Assembly: GCA_964626795.1 (NCBI GenBank)
Contig: CAZVIQ010000017.1
Location: 1-15,398, forward strand
Length of the DNA stretch: 15,398 bases
Reading direction: 5' to 3'
Source of the DNA: RGIG1840 sp964626795
GTDB taxonomy: Bacteria; Bacillota_I; Bacilli_A; RF39; UBA660
The translations under genes were made by a program, and so were the position numbers. Below are positions 7,192 to 14,223 of the stretch, piece after piece; the first letter of the stretch is position 1, and the number at the start of each line of letters is the position of its first letter. The notes below the pieces were generated by a model that was not told the DNA's origin, did not search any database, and saw nothing but the letters and a program-made list of their open reading frames with translations.

Positions 7192-7614
7192 TTAGTCTAA
7201 AGAGTAAGAAAAACCAGGATTTTTCATTTCAAAGTATTTACGTCTTTCCTCTAATAATTTATATATTAGACTTATAAAAAACTTTTGATCTTCTTTTGCT
7301 AATTTTTTTTCTAGTGCTTTAAGTGATTTGTATAAAGAAAAATATATCTCAAATAAATCTGGATCATTCCTATTTTCTTTTGCTAATCTTCTATAATCTT
7401 TTTTAGTTTCACAACCAAGCATTATCAATCCTCTAAAGTCTTTCGATACTTCATCAATATAATCGGCTTTTGGGAATGTTACTTTATTTTCTAGTTCAAG
7501 TGCAGCTTCACAAGTTGTTATACAAACTACATTCCTTCTAAAAGAACAATCTTTTATACCATTTTCATTTTTGATTTCCACTAATGCAGAAACTCCTATA
7601 TTTCTTTTTTTCAT
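7192..7614 (-). CDS. Unrecognised 140-residue protein, second gene of a two-gene operon
   Basis: I do not recognise this protein. It is soluble and charged, with no signal peptide or membrane segment. The N-terminal half has a beta-like start (NIGVSALVEIKNENG) and four cysteines (residues 23, 31, 35 and 68). The C-terminal half, from about residue 70, reads as Lys/Glu-rich helices with coiled-coil character (LYKSLKALEKKLAKEDQKF). The ATG at 7614 follows a GGGGGA ribosome-binding site that includes the last base of the upstream gene's TAG. With a 12-base gap, the two genes are almost certainly co-transcribed and probably translationally linked. The conserved pairing suggests the two products act together, but no function can be assigned. 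Confidence 0.72.
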   Translation of the reverse strand: MKKRNIGVSALVEIKNENGIKDCSFRRNVVCITTCEAALELENKVTFPKADYIDEVSKDFRGLIMLGCETKKDYRRLAKENRNDPDLFEIYFSLYKSLKALEKKLAKEDQKFFISLIYKLLEERRKYFEMKNPGFSYSLD

Positions 7615-7626
7615 TTTATTTTCCCC

Positions 7627-8433
7627 CTAAATTTTTTTTGAATTTTCGTAATTCGTTTTAAGACATTGCATATTTTGTATTATAAAAAACATTAAATCTC
7701 TAAACTTTCTATAATCGACTTTTGAATGCTCAGGAGATTTGCACCAAGTATCTATAAAACTCTCTAATGCATATTTTACTTGTTTCTCATATAAATAAGT
7801 CAGTGGATCCCCATTTATTTGAGCATAATCATATCTGCTTTTTTCATTTATAATTTTATTAGCTTTTATTTTTATTTCACGTAGATAATTAAGAAATTTT
7901 TTATCTTTCGTTTCTTGAAAACGATTAAAACATATCTGGTTTTTTATTGCTTCTATTAATTCATCATCGTTCCAACCATATCTCACTACATATTTTTTAA
8001 ATAAGTTATAATTTGTAAGTACATCAAAATCTTTTGTTAGAACAGGAATAGTTTTAAAATCTCCTTTACTTCTATATGCAAGCACTACATTAGCTTCAGG
8101 AAAATCTTTTATCGGAAAAAGGCTTCTTAACTCAGCAATACTTCCTGAAGCCATACTTATTGCATCAGCTTCAATTAATGTTCTTCTTCTTGGTTCAAGT
8201 ATGAGAAGTTTATCACTTATAAAAGTTTTAGTTTGAGTTTTTTTATCAATATTAAAGCGCAAATTAGCTGAAACTGTTGTTATACCTGTTCCTCTATTTT
8301 CTTCATAACTAGATTTATAGTCTTCTCTAAATTCTTCCTGACTTTTCTCATCTTTTAAATGAAATTTTTTTTCATCTACATCAACTTCAATAGCAAACAT
8401 ATAAATTTGTTTTTCTGAATTACTTAATTCCAT
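7627..8433 (-). CDS. Unrecognised 268-residue protein, first gene of a two-gene operon
   Basis: I do not recognise this protein. It is Lys/Glu/Asp-rich and soluble, without signal peptide or membrane segment. Residues 1-90 look like alternating strands (IYMFAIEVDVDEKKFHL, then GITTVSANLRFNID). A central segment includes EPRRRTLIEADAISMASGSI (about 80-99). The C-terminal 130 residues are helical (LREIKIKANKIINEKS; KYALESFIDTWCKS). GAGGT precedes ATG 8433. The promoter is an exact TTGACA-17-TATAAT on the minus strand, so potential expression is high unless repressed. It is divergent from a GNAT acetyltransferase gene. Composition resembles its neighbours, so nothing marks it as recently acquired. 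Confidence 0.78.
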   Translation of the reverse strand: MELSNSEKQIYMFAIEVDVDEKKFHLKDEKSQEEFREDYKSSYEENRGTGITTVSANLRFNIDKKTQTKTFISDKLLILEPRRRTLIEADAISMASGSIAELRSLFPIKDFPEANVVLAYRSKGDFKTIPVLTKDFDVLTNYNLFKKYVVRYGWNDDELIEAIKNQICFNRFQETKDKKFLNYLREIKIKANKIINEKSRYDYAQINGDPLTYLYEKQVKYALESFIDTWCKSPEHSKVDYRKFRDLMFFIIQNMQCLKTNYENSKKI

Positions 8434-8457
8434 AGATTACCTCATAATTTTGAGTTT

Positions 8458-8486
8458 ATTATAATAAATACGGTATACTGTGTCAA
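8458..8486 (-). promoter_or_regulatory. Consensus sigma-A promoter of the two-gene unknown operon
   Basis: On the minus strand TTGACA (8481-8486), a spacer of exactly 17 bases and TATAAT (8458-8463): a perfect match at both hexamers and in spacing. ATG 8433 follows with a short leader. Confidence 0.85.
8470..8481. promoter_or_regulatory. Candidate operator AC-n-GTATAC-n-GT between divergent promoters
   Basis: A 12-base dyad, symmetric at 10 of 12 positions, fills most of the spacer of the minus-strand promoter and covers the -35 position of the plus-strand promoter. A bound protein could shut both. This is inference from position and symmetry only. Confidence 0.4.
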
Positions 8487-8489
8487 GTA

Positions 8490-8498
8490 TGTTATAAT
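8490..8498 (+). promoter_or_regulatory. Extended -10 promoter of the GNAT gene
   Basis: TGTTATAAT fits the TGnTATAAT extended -10 pattern; there is no good -35. Start of transcription near 8505 leaves room for AGGTGAT (8511-8517) before ATG 8523. Confidence 0.6.
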
Positions 8499-8522
8499 AT
8501 TATCATTAAGAGGTGATAATTT

Positions 8523-8975
8523 ATGGAGAAAATAAATAGTGATTATATTACATTTAAGGAAGAAAAGCTTAGTAATCATAAATGGTTATATCAATTATTA
8601 CAAAATAACAATAAAAAGAAATATCTAACTTTTAATGAGGATGACAGAATTAATTTAATATTTTATATAGGAAGAATAATTGGATTCCATACCACAATAA
8701 TAAGCGGGAGAGGTTTACAATTACAATATGGAATTCTAGAAGAATTCAGAAATAAAGGATTTGGAACAGCAGTTTTGAATAAATTAGTTGCAGAGTATTT
8801 TGAAAATGGTTATGAAAGTATAATGCTAAGAATTAAAGGGGATAATGAAGCATCGATAGCGCTTGCTCAAAAATGTGGCTTTAAATTAGATGACACTAAA
8901 GAATACATCAATTTTATGCCAGATGAATATTATAATTTTTATAAGCAGAATACCACAATAAAAAAAATGAAGTAA
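8523..8975 (+). CDS. GNAT-family N-acetyltransferase
   Basis: Protein of 150 residues, the usual size for a single-domain GNAT enzyme that moves an acetyl group from acetyl-CoA to an amine. Motif A is LQLQYGILEEFRNKGFGTAV (65-84), with the pyrophosphate-binding R/QxxGxG as RNKGFG (76-81). Motif B is NEASIALAQKCGFK (108-121), the common N-x-A-S-x-x-[LF]-x-x-x-x-G-F end. The substrate cannot be inferred; the family covers ribosomal proteins, polyamines, antibiotics and toxins. AGGTGAT precedes the ATG. The gene has its own promoter, divergent from the unknown two-gene operon, and may share its control. Confidence 0.88.
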   Translation: MEKINSDYITFKEEKLSNHKWLYQLLQNNNKKKYLTFNEDDRINLIFYIGRIIGFHTTIISGRGLQLQYGILEEFRNKGFGTAVLNKLVAEYFENGYESIMLRIKGDNEASIALAQKCGFKLDDTKEYINFMPDEYYNFYKQNTTIKKMK

Positions 8976-8996
8976 CTTTTCTTACTTCTTTTTTTT
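8960..8996. terminator. Bidirectional terminator shared by the GNAT gene and yfhO
   Basis: GAAGTAA (8969-8975) pairs with TTACTTC (8982-8988) around a six-base loop. Eight T follow on the plus strand (8989-8996), and the eight A at 8960-8967 give a T-run on the minus strand. The GNAT stop forms part of one arm and the yfhO stop part of the other. Confidence 0.85.
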
Positions 8997-11507
8997 GTAT
9001 ACTAGATAAAATATTGATAAAAGTAATCCACTTATACTTAATTTTATTCCTAGTATAAGTCCACGTGGGGTATATTTAAATATAATATTATGTTCGCCTG
9101 GCGAAAGTTTTAGAGAAATAAAAGCATTATCTAATGTACTTTTATAATTTTGTTTGTTTCCATCAACATAAATACTCCAGCCTTCATCATAAGGTATCGT
9201 TGTAAATAAAACATTTTTATCAGTTGTCGCGACAACTGACGCTTCTATATAATCATCTTTTTCTAATTTTGTTATTTGCATCTCATTTTGCTTAATATAA
9301 TTTGCAAAGTTTAAATATTTATCATACGGAATATAATGAATTTCTGTTCGTTCTTGAACTCTTTCGCTTAATACACGTAGTTTTAATTTCATAACGTCGT
9401 TTTCATTTAAGAACAAGGGACCATAAATTGATAAATCGACGTTCTCATCATTTATAGATAACTCATCTATTCCTAAGTACATATTTGAATCTAAAATGTA
9501 AAAACCAGGTTTGTTTGAAATGTCATAAACTAAATATCCGGGTTCATCTTTGTTTATTTGCTTATATGTTCCTTGTTTAGTTAATTTAAGATTTTCAAGA
9601 GTTTTAGAGGCATCTTCATATAAATTAAGCTTATATCCAAGCATACCATCAACAATATTTTCAATATTTTCATTATAAAGCTTTTCTTTAAGCACGACAT
9701 CATAAATATCTTCATTAACCATATAACCGAGATTAAATGCTCTTTTATTTTCATAGACAATATTATTTTCATTAAAAGCAACAGTATAATATAAAGTATA
9801 TCTACTGCCTACTATATATTTAAGTCCAATAAGATCGTTTAATATAGGATTATAAAATCCATAATTAACACTGCAATTATCAAATACCTTAACATCAGTA
9901 TAATTATCAAGAAAATCAATAGGATTATTATTTCTTACAGAACTGAAAAAGCTTATTCCATTATAATTATAGAAAAAACCATTGTTATAACTATGCTTAT
10001 TATAGAATTCGGCCCTGTAAAATGAAGTGTCGGATTCTTTAAAAAGACTTGTTTCTCTATTATGATGTGATGTAATAAGTTTTTCATATTCAAATGATGA
10101 AGATACAGACAATATTTTAAAACTTAATATTGAATTAAAAATTATTTCTGACATAAAAAGTATTGTTATAAAAGCAGTTAAAAATTTACTTTTACTAGTT
10201 AAGGCAACTGTATATTCTAAAATTAATGCCCCTGATAGAAGTAATGCAATCAGTTTTATAACATTATCAAATTTAAATTTAAAAGAATATATAAGAACAA
10301 CACCTGCTAATATAAGTCCCATTAGCAAAAAAGAAATTAAAAATTTGTAAATATTCTTAATTTTAATCTCATTTCTGTTTTCAAATGATTTTGAAGCAAT
10401 CAAAATCAAGAATAAATCTATAATAAAGGCATATCTCACAGGATACCATATTGGTCTTTGAAATAATTGCCAGCTATAATCAAACAAATTAAAACTTATA
10501 GAGATTGCAAAATATAATAATACAAAACTGTTTAATATTTTTTCTTTTTTAGAAAAAGTTTTATTAAAATATGAAAAGATAACATATATAATAGTTAAAA
10601 GCGAAACATATAAATTAACTGTTCCAGATGATATATCTTTATTTGAACTTGAACCGGGAGTAAATTTATAAAACATTGTAATTATATCTGTATCAAATTT
10701 AAAGTAATTAGTATAACTATTATGGAATAAAGCATTTTTTCCCATGAACAGTTCAAGTGTTACAGGTAGTAAAGCAAATGCACTTATTAAACCAGCACAT
10801 AAAGATAAAACTATAAAATCTTTTATTAAGTCTTTTCTTCTTTTGTTTTTATCTATTAAAAAGTAATTATAAATAAAATAAATTAACAAAAAAATACAAA
10901 TCATATAACCTATATAGAAGTTTGAAATTATTGTAATAGAAAGTAAAATAAGATACATTAGTTTTTTGTTTTCGTAAATTAGTCTATGAAGAGAAATAAT
11001 TACAATCGGAAATAAAACAAGTGAATCAGTCCACATAAAATTACTAAAATAAAGAAGATTATAAGCACAAAGAGCATATGCAGTACTGAAAATAAAAATA
11101 GTGTTTTTCTTATATTTTAAATAATTAAGCAGAAAAGCACAGGTTAGTCCACACAAACCAATTTTTAAAAAAATGAAAAACTCATAATAAATATATAAAG
11201 TATCATTTTTAAATAAAAATAATAAAAAGCTAGTTGGATTAAATAAATAATATACTGCAATTGCATAAAAGTTTGTTCCTAAACCTCCTTTAAAAGAATA
11301 TAAAAGTGATTCGCTTCCTTTTAATACTTTAGAGAAGTAAGCTGCAAAACCAGGATACTGATGATATCCGTCATATAAGGTTATAACATTTTTTCCAAAG
11401 GGTCTAAAGTCAGCAATTTTTGATGAAATCAAGAAAACTATTATTGGAAAAACGAAACATAATATATAAATATAATTTTTTTTAAAAAATTTTGTAATAT
11501 TTTTCAT
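8982..11507 (-). CDS. yfhO: YfhO-family large multi-pass membrane protein
   Basis: Protein of 841 residues. The N-terminal half has about a dozen hydrophobic segments with the YfhO-family N-terminal pattern DGYHQYPGF (near 46-54) and GGLGTNFYA. A large extracellular-type domain follows, containing TTIPYDEGWSIYVDG near residue 775, an LSPGEHNIIFKYTPRG strand pair, and a final membrane helix ending in KKKK. YfhO proteins have a GT-C-like fold. Bacillus YfhO acts with the flippase/transferase pair CsbB-GtcA in decorating lipoteichoic acid with sugar, so a role in glycosylating a surface polymer is likely but not shown here. No CsbB-like partner is adjacent. GAGGTC (11512-11517) points to ATG 11507; the in-frame ATG 11519 overlaps that site. 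Length is typical. Confidence 0.92.
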   Translation of the reverse strand: MKNITKFFKKNYIYILCFVFPIIVFLISSKIADFRPFGKNVITLYDGYHQYPGFAAYFSKVLKGSESLLYSFKGGLGTNFYAIAVYYLFNPTSFLLFLFKNDTLYIYYEFFIFLKIGLCGLTCAFLLNYLKYKKNTIFIFSTAYALCAYNLLYFSNFMWTDSLVLFPIVIISLHRLIYENKKLMYLILLSITIISNFYIGYMICIFLLIYFIYNYFLIDKNKRRKDLIKDFIVLSLCAGLISAFALLPVTLELFMGKNALFHNSYTNYFKFDTDIITMFYKFTPGSSSNKDISSGTVNLYVSLLTIIYVIFSYFNKTFSKKEKILNSFVLLYFAISISFNLFDYSWQLFQRPIWYPVRYAFIIDLFLILIASKSFENRNEIKIKNIYKFLISFLLMGLILAGVVLIYSFKFKFDNVIKLIALLLSGALILEYTVALTSKSKFLTAFITILFMSEIIFNSILSFKILSVSSSFEYEKLITSHHNRETSLFKESDTSFYRAEFYNKHSYNNGFFYNYNGISFFSSVRNNNPIDFLDNYTDVKVFDNCSVNYGFYNPILNDLIGLKYIVGSRYTLYYTVAFNENNIVYENKRAFNLGYMVNEDIYDVVLKEKLYNENIENIVDGMLGYKLNLYEDASKTLENLKLTKQGTYKQINKDEPGYLVYDISNKPGFYILDSNMYLGIDELSINDENVDLSIYGPLFLNENDVMKLKLRVLSERVQERTEIHYIPYDKYLNFANYIKQNEMQITKLEKDDYIEASVVATTDKNVLFTTIPYDEGWSIYVDGNKQNYKSTLDNAFISLKLSPGEHNIIFKYTPRGLILGIKLSISGLLLSIFYLVYKKKK

Positions 11508-11565
11508 AAAAGACCTCATAATAATAATATCATTAATTTATTTAAAATAAAATAGCTAAAAAGTA

Positions 11566-11594
11566 TTGCAAAACAAAATAATTATTGATATTAT
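11566..11594 (+). promoter_or_regulatory. Promoter of the TasA-like gene
   Basis: TTGCAA (11566-11571), a 17-base spacer and TATTAT (11589-11594), the latter preceded by TG at -15/-14 (TGATATTAT). TTGCAA is its own reverse complement and could also act as the -35 for yfhO on the minus strand, with TATTTT 16 bases further (11544-11549). Confidence 0.6.
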
Positions 11595-11621
11595 TAATAA
11601 TATAAAGGAGGTAAGTAAACT

Positions 11622-12215
11622 ATGGAGAACAAGGGACAAACAATTTTCTTATCGGTAATAGGTATAGCTACATTATTGGTTGCTATAGTGGGGGCTACTT
11701 TTGCGTGGTTCAGTGCGACAATAGCTGGTAACGAATCAGCAAGTAATATAACTGTTACAGCGGCCAGAATAGCAAGCGTAGTATTTGAAGAAACTAATAC
11801 TGTAACGGCTACAAATGCTTTACCTGGTTGGAGTGATTCTAAAGAATTTACTGTATCACGTCCTGCTGGATCAAGTGTTTCACAAAATTATGTAATAACA
11901 CTAGGATATACAAATTCTGGAATTACAGATTTATACTATGTATTAACAAAAAATACAGTAGAAGGATCTGAAACCCAGATTAGTGCTGCAGCCGAAACTA
12001 TAACAATTGATACTGGAACATTTACTAGTGCTGAAGCAGAAACAAATACGTATTCTTTATTATTTAAGTTTAAAGAAACAGGGGCTAGTCAAGATGAACA
12101 ACAAGGTAAAAACTTTACTGGTTTAATTCAAGTTGCCGTTGACGGTGGAACAAATATATATTATAACAATGAGAACCCATCCGGTACTACTTCAATGCCA
12201 GCTGCACAACCATAA
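11622..12215 (+). CDS. Secreted TasA/camelysin-like protein with SipW-type signal peptide
   Basis: Protein of 197 residues. The N-terminus has a hydrophobic core (FLSVIGIATLLVAIVGATFA) followed by WFSATIAGNESAS, the pattern of signal sequences cut by SipW-type peptidases; cleavage near FAWFSA is expected. The mature part is Ser/Thr/Asn-rich with alternating strands (QNYVITLGYTNSGITDLYYV; NTYSLLFKFKE), fitting the camelysin/TasA beta-sandwich class. It contains no cysteine and ends in a Pro-containing tail, with no LPXTG anchor. Family members form extracellular fibres or act as surface proteases; the fibre role is inference. The ribosome-binding site AAGGAGGT (11605-11612) is near perfect and the promoter good, so high expression is likely. 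The sipW-type gene lies just downstream, beyond a terminator. Confidence 0.85.
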   Translation: MENKGQTIFLSVIGIATLLVAIVGATFAWFSATIAGNESASNITVTAARIASVVFEETNTVTATNALPGWSDSKEFTVSRPAGSSVSQNYVITLGYTNSGITDLYYVLTKNTVEGSETQISAAAETITIDTGTFTSAEAETNTYSLLFKFKETGASQDEQQGKNFTGLIQVAVDGGTNIYYNNENPSGTTSMPAAQP

Positions 12216-12242
12216 TTGCTTATTTAGCTTATTATGATATTT

Positions 12243-12266
12243 AAAGTAGGATAACCTGCTTTTTTT
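12243..12266 (+). terminator. Terminator or attenuator between the TasA-like gene and sipW
   Basis: AAAGTAGG (12243-12250) pairs with CCTGCTTT (12255-12262) with one G-U pair, an ATAA loop and T residues to 12266. It would let the secreted protein be made in excess over its peptidase if some transcripts read through. Confidence 0.78.
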
Positions 12267-12304
12267 GTTGCTCTTTTATTGCACTTTATATTATTTTTTG
12301 TTAA

Positions 12305-12310
12305 TATAAT
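12305..12310 (+). promoter_or_regulatory. Possible -10 element for sipW
   Basis: TATAAT stands about 25 bases before the sipW start. The nearest -35 candidate, TTGCAC at 12279-12284, is 20 bases away, which is too far to be good, so this may be a weak promoter or none. Confidence 0.3.
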
Positions 12311-12335
12311 ATATAGAATTAAGAGTAGAGGGACT

Positions 12336-13487
12336 ATGAATAAAAAAAGCAAGGTATTTGAGACATTTCAAAAAATTTCTAAAATCTTATCGTGGGCTAT
12401 AATCACAATATTAATTATAGTTATTTTATTTTTAGTTGTAGTGGTTGTTTCTACAAAAGTTAATGAAAGATTAGGAAAAGAACCTGTTTTTTCTTTATAT
12501 ACAATTATAAGTCCCAGTATGGTACCAAATATAAATGTTTATGATGTTGTTTTTACAGCTAAGGTAAATCCAGCTAAACTAAAAGTAAAAGATATTATTT
12601 CTTTTAGAGTTAAGAACAGCACACTTGGCAAGACTCCAGTAACACATAGAATAATAAAAATAGAAACAACTGGAACAGGAGAAAGAAGTTATATAACAAA
12701 AGGAGATCGCAACATTGAAGAAGATAAATGGAGATACCCTGTTACTGACAGTGATATTGTAGGTAAAGTAATTTTTAAAATACCTCAATTAGGAAGATTA
12801 CAATTTTTTCTAACCTCAAAAACTGGTTGGTTTATTGTAATATTACTTCCAGCTTTAGCTATAATATCATTTGATTTATTTAAATTAATGAAACTTATTC
12901 TGATTAAAACTAAAATTACAGAGGAAAGAGAAAAAAATATATTAAATAATAATATTTCTCAAGAAAAAGTTGTAGAAGAAATACCTGTAGAAGAACCTAA
13001 AATAATATCAAACGAAGGAATAAATATAGAAGAACCTAAAGTAATAGAACGAGAAATACCTATAGAGGAACCTAAAATAATAATAAACGAAGAAATTAAA
13101 GAACATGTCACATTAGTTCCAAGTGAAGAGATTAAAGAACCTGAAATTTTATCATTTGACTTAGAAGAAAATAAAGAAATAGATAATACTCCTTCTATTA
13201 TAGTGTTACCATTTGATGATGCACCTGTCTCAACTCCAGTTTTAGAAATTAAAGATAACAGTGAAGTAAATAATGAGAAAATTATTCAGAATGTACCTGA
13301 AGAGAATAAAATTGAATTAAATGAAATTATAAATATTCCAGAAATAAAAAGTATTGAACCTGCTAAAGAAGAACAGAATGAAATTGGAAATGAAATAGAA
13401 TATAATAATTACCAAAATCAAATTGTTACAATTGAACCTGTACAAAGTTCTGAAGAAAAACCGCCTTTTGAAATAATTGATAAGTAG
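12336..13487 (+). CDS. sipW: SipW-type signal peptidase I with long acidic cytoplasmic tail
   Basis: Membrane serine protease that removes signal peptides from TasA/camelysin-like proteins. Layout: membrane helix 1 (about 17-40); extracytoplasmic catalytic domain with ISPSMVPN (nucleophile Ser61), VTHRI (His104 in place of the Lys general base, which marks the ER/SipW type) and KGDRN (Asp124); membrane helix 2 (164-183). A cytoplasmic tail of about 190 residues follows. SipW proteins are usually near 190 residues, so this one (383) is doubled by its tail. The tail is Glu-rich with three copies of I[PN][VI]EEPK[IV]I at residues 216-224, 229-237 and 241-249. The start is ATG 12336, with AGAGGG at 12327-12332; an open frame extends upstream but lacks a binding site. 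It sits between two likely substrates. Confidence 0.92.
   Translation: MNKKSKVFETFQKISKILSWAIITILIIVILFLVVVVVSTKVNERLGKEPVFSLYTIISPSMVPNINVYDVVFTAKVNPAKLKVKDIISFRVKNSTLGKTPVTHRIIKIETTGTGERSYITKGDRNIEEDKWRYPVTDSDIVGKVIFKIPQLGRLQFFLTSKTGWFIVILLPALAIISFDLFKLMKLILIKTKITEEREKNILNNNISQEKVVEEIPVEEPKIISNEGINIEEPKVIEREIPIEEPKIIINEEIKEHVTLVPSEEIKEPEILSFDLEENKEIDNTPSIIVLPFDDAPVSTPVLEIKDNSEVNNEKIIQNVPEENKIELNEIINIPEIKSIEPAKEEQNEIGNEIEYNNYQNQIVTIEPVQSSEEKPPFEIIDK
12981..13082 (+). repeat. In-gene repeat encoding three EEPK motifs in the SipW tail
   Basis: Three imperfect units with core GAAGAACCTAAA (the third with GAGGAA) recur at 39- and 36-base spacing and encode IPVEEPKII, INIEEPKVI and IPIEEPKII. 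Such units can expand or contract by slippage or recombination, so copy number may vary among strains. Confidence 0.75.
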
Positions 13488-13494
13488 GAAATAT

Positions 13495-14148
13495 ATGGAA
13501 TATGAAGTAAGATATTATTTTTCGTTAAGTGAAGAAGAAAAAATCAAAAAGTTTCTAGAAAAGCAAAATTTGCAATATGAAGATATATACTTTGAAAAAA
13601 CTGTTCAATATGATCATCCCGAAAATCATAATTCTTTTTATTCTAAAGAAATAGATGGTCGATTCAGACTAAGACTTTCAAAAGGAAAGAAAAAATCAAG
13701 CTGTATGATTACCTGGAAAAGAAGAATTAAAAAAACAGATTTGAAAGAAATAAATAAAGAAGAAGAAATCGAAGTAAATATAAATCCTGATGAAATAAAA
13801 AATATTGAATATTTACTTGAAAAAGTAATTAAAATGAAAAAAATAGAAAGCTATGAAAGATATAGAAGTGTTTATAGAAATGCAGAAGTTGAAATAGCTG
13901 TTGATCGTTTCCCATTTGGAATTGCATTAGAAATAGAAAGTAAATGTTCTAAAGATAAGAGTGAAGAAATAATTGTAAAATGGCTGAAGATTCTGAAATT
14001 AAATATAGAAGATTCCTATAAACTGTCCTGGGATGATAAATATTATGAACTATGTAAAAATCAAAAAATAGAACCTCAAAAAACAGTTTGTTTTAAGAAA
14101 AAGATGCCAGAAGTAAAAAATGCTTTATTTATTAATGAAACTAATTAA
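13495..14148 (+). CDS. CYTH-domain protein (triphosphate tunnel metalloenzyme fold)
   Basis: Protein of 217 residues. CYTH proteins bind triphosphates in a beta-barrel tunnel with divalent metal and act as inorganic or thiamine triphosphatases or class IV adenylate cyclases. Visible signature: N-terminal EYEVR (residues 2-6, ExExR rather than the usual ExExK), RFRLRL (56-61), ITWKRR (72-77), KEEEIEV (88-94), YERYR (120-124), EVEIAVDRFPFG (131-142) and LEIE (145-148). The tunnel residues appear intact, so it is probably catalytic, but the reaction is unknown. The ATG is only 7 bases after the sipW stop, with a weak TAGGA site overlapping that stop; this implies co-transcription and translational coupling to sipW. 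The last 40 residues are Lys-rich and extend past the core. An in-frame upstream ATG inside sipW has no binding site. Confidence 0.87.
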   Translation: MEYEVRYYFSLSEEEKIKKFLEKQNLQYEDIYFEKTVQYDHPENHNSFYSKEIDGRFRLRLSKGKKKSSCMITWKRRIKKTDLKEINKEEEIEVNINPDEIKNIEYLLEKVIKMKKIESYERYRSVYRNAEVEIAVDRFPFGIALEIESKCSKDKSEEIIVKWLKILKLNIEDSYKLSWDDKYYELCKNQKIEPQKTVCFKKKMPEVKNALFINETN

Positions 14149-14178
14149 GCAAGAAAATAATAAAATCTTGCTTTTTTT
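14147..14178 (+). terminator. Terminator of the sipW-CYTH operon
   Basis: AAGCAAGA (14147-14154) pairs with TCTTGCTT (14166-14173) around an 11-base loop, with T residues to 14178. The left arm starts inside the CYTH stop codon. Confidence 0.82.
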
Positions 14179-14196
14179 GCTCTTTTGAGGTATAAT
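14168..14196 (+). promoter_or_regulatory. Promoter embedded in the preceding terminator
   Basis: TTGCTT (14168-14173), a 17-base spacer and TATAAT (14191-14196). The -35 hexamer is the right arm of the sipW-CYTH terminator. A start near 14203 leaves AAGGGG (14210-14215) available for ATG 14224. Confidence 0.6.
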
Positions 14197-14223
14197 AATC
14201 ACTATTCAAAAGGGGTTTTGGGT

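Noticed and set aside
9581..9781. Minus-strand 66-codon open frame inside yfhO
   Set aside because: It overlaps well-supported yfhO coding sequence in another frame, lacks a binding site and has a composition expected of a frame shadow.
12279..12335. Longer SipW N-terminus (start near 12279)
   Set aside because: No ribosome-binding site; it would add a second hydrophobic stretch before the known first membrane helix, while AGAGGG supports ATG 12336.
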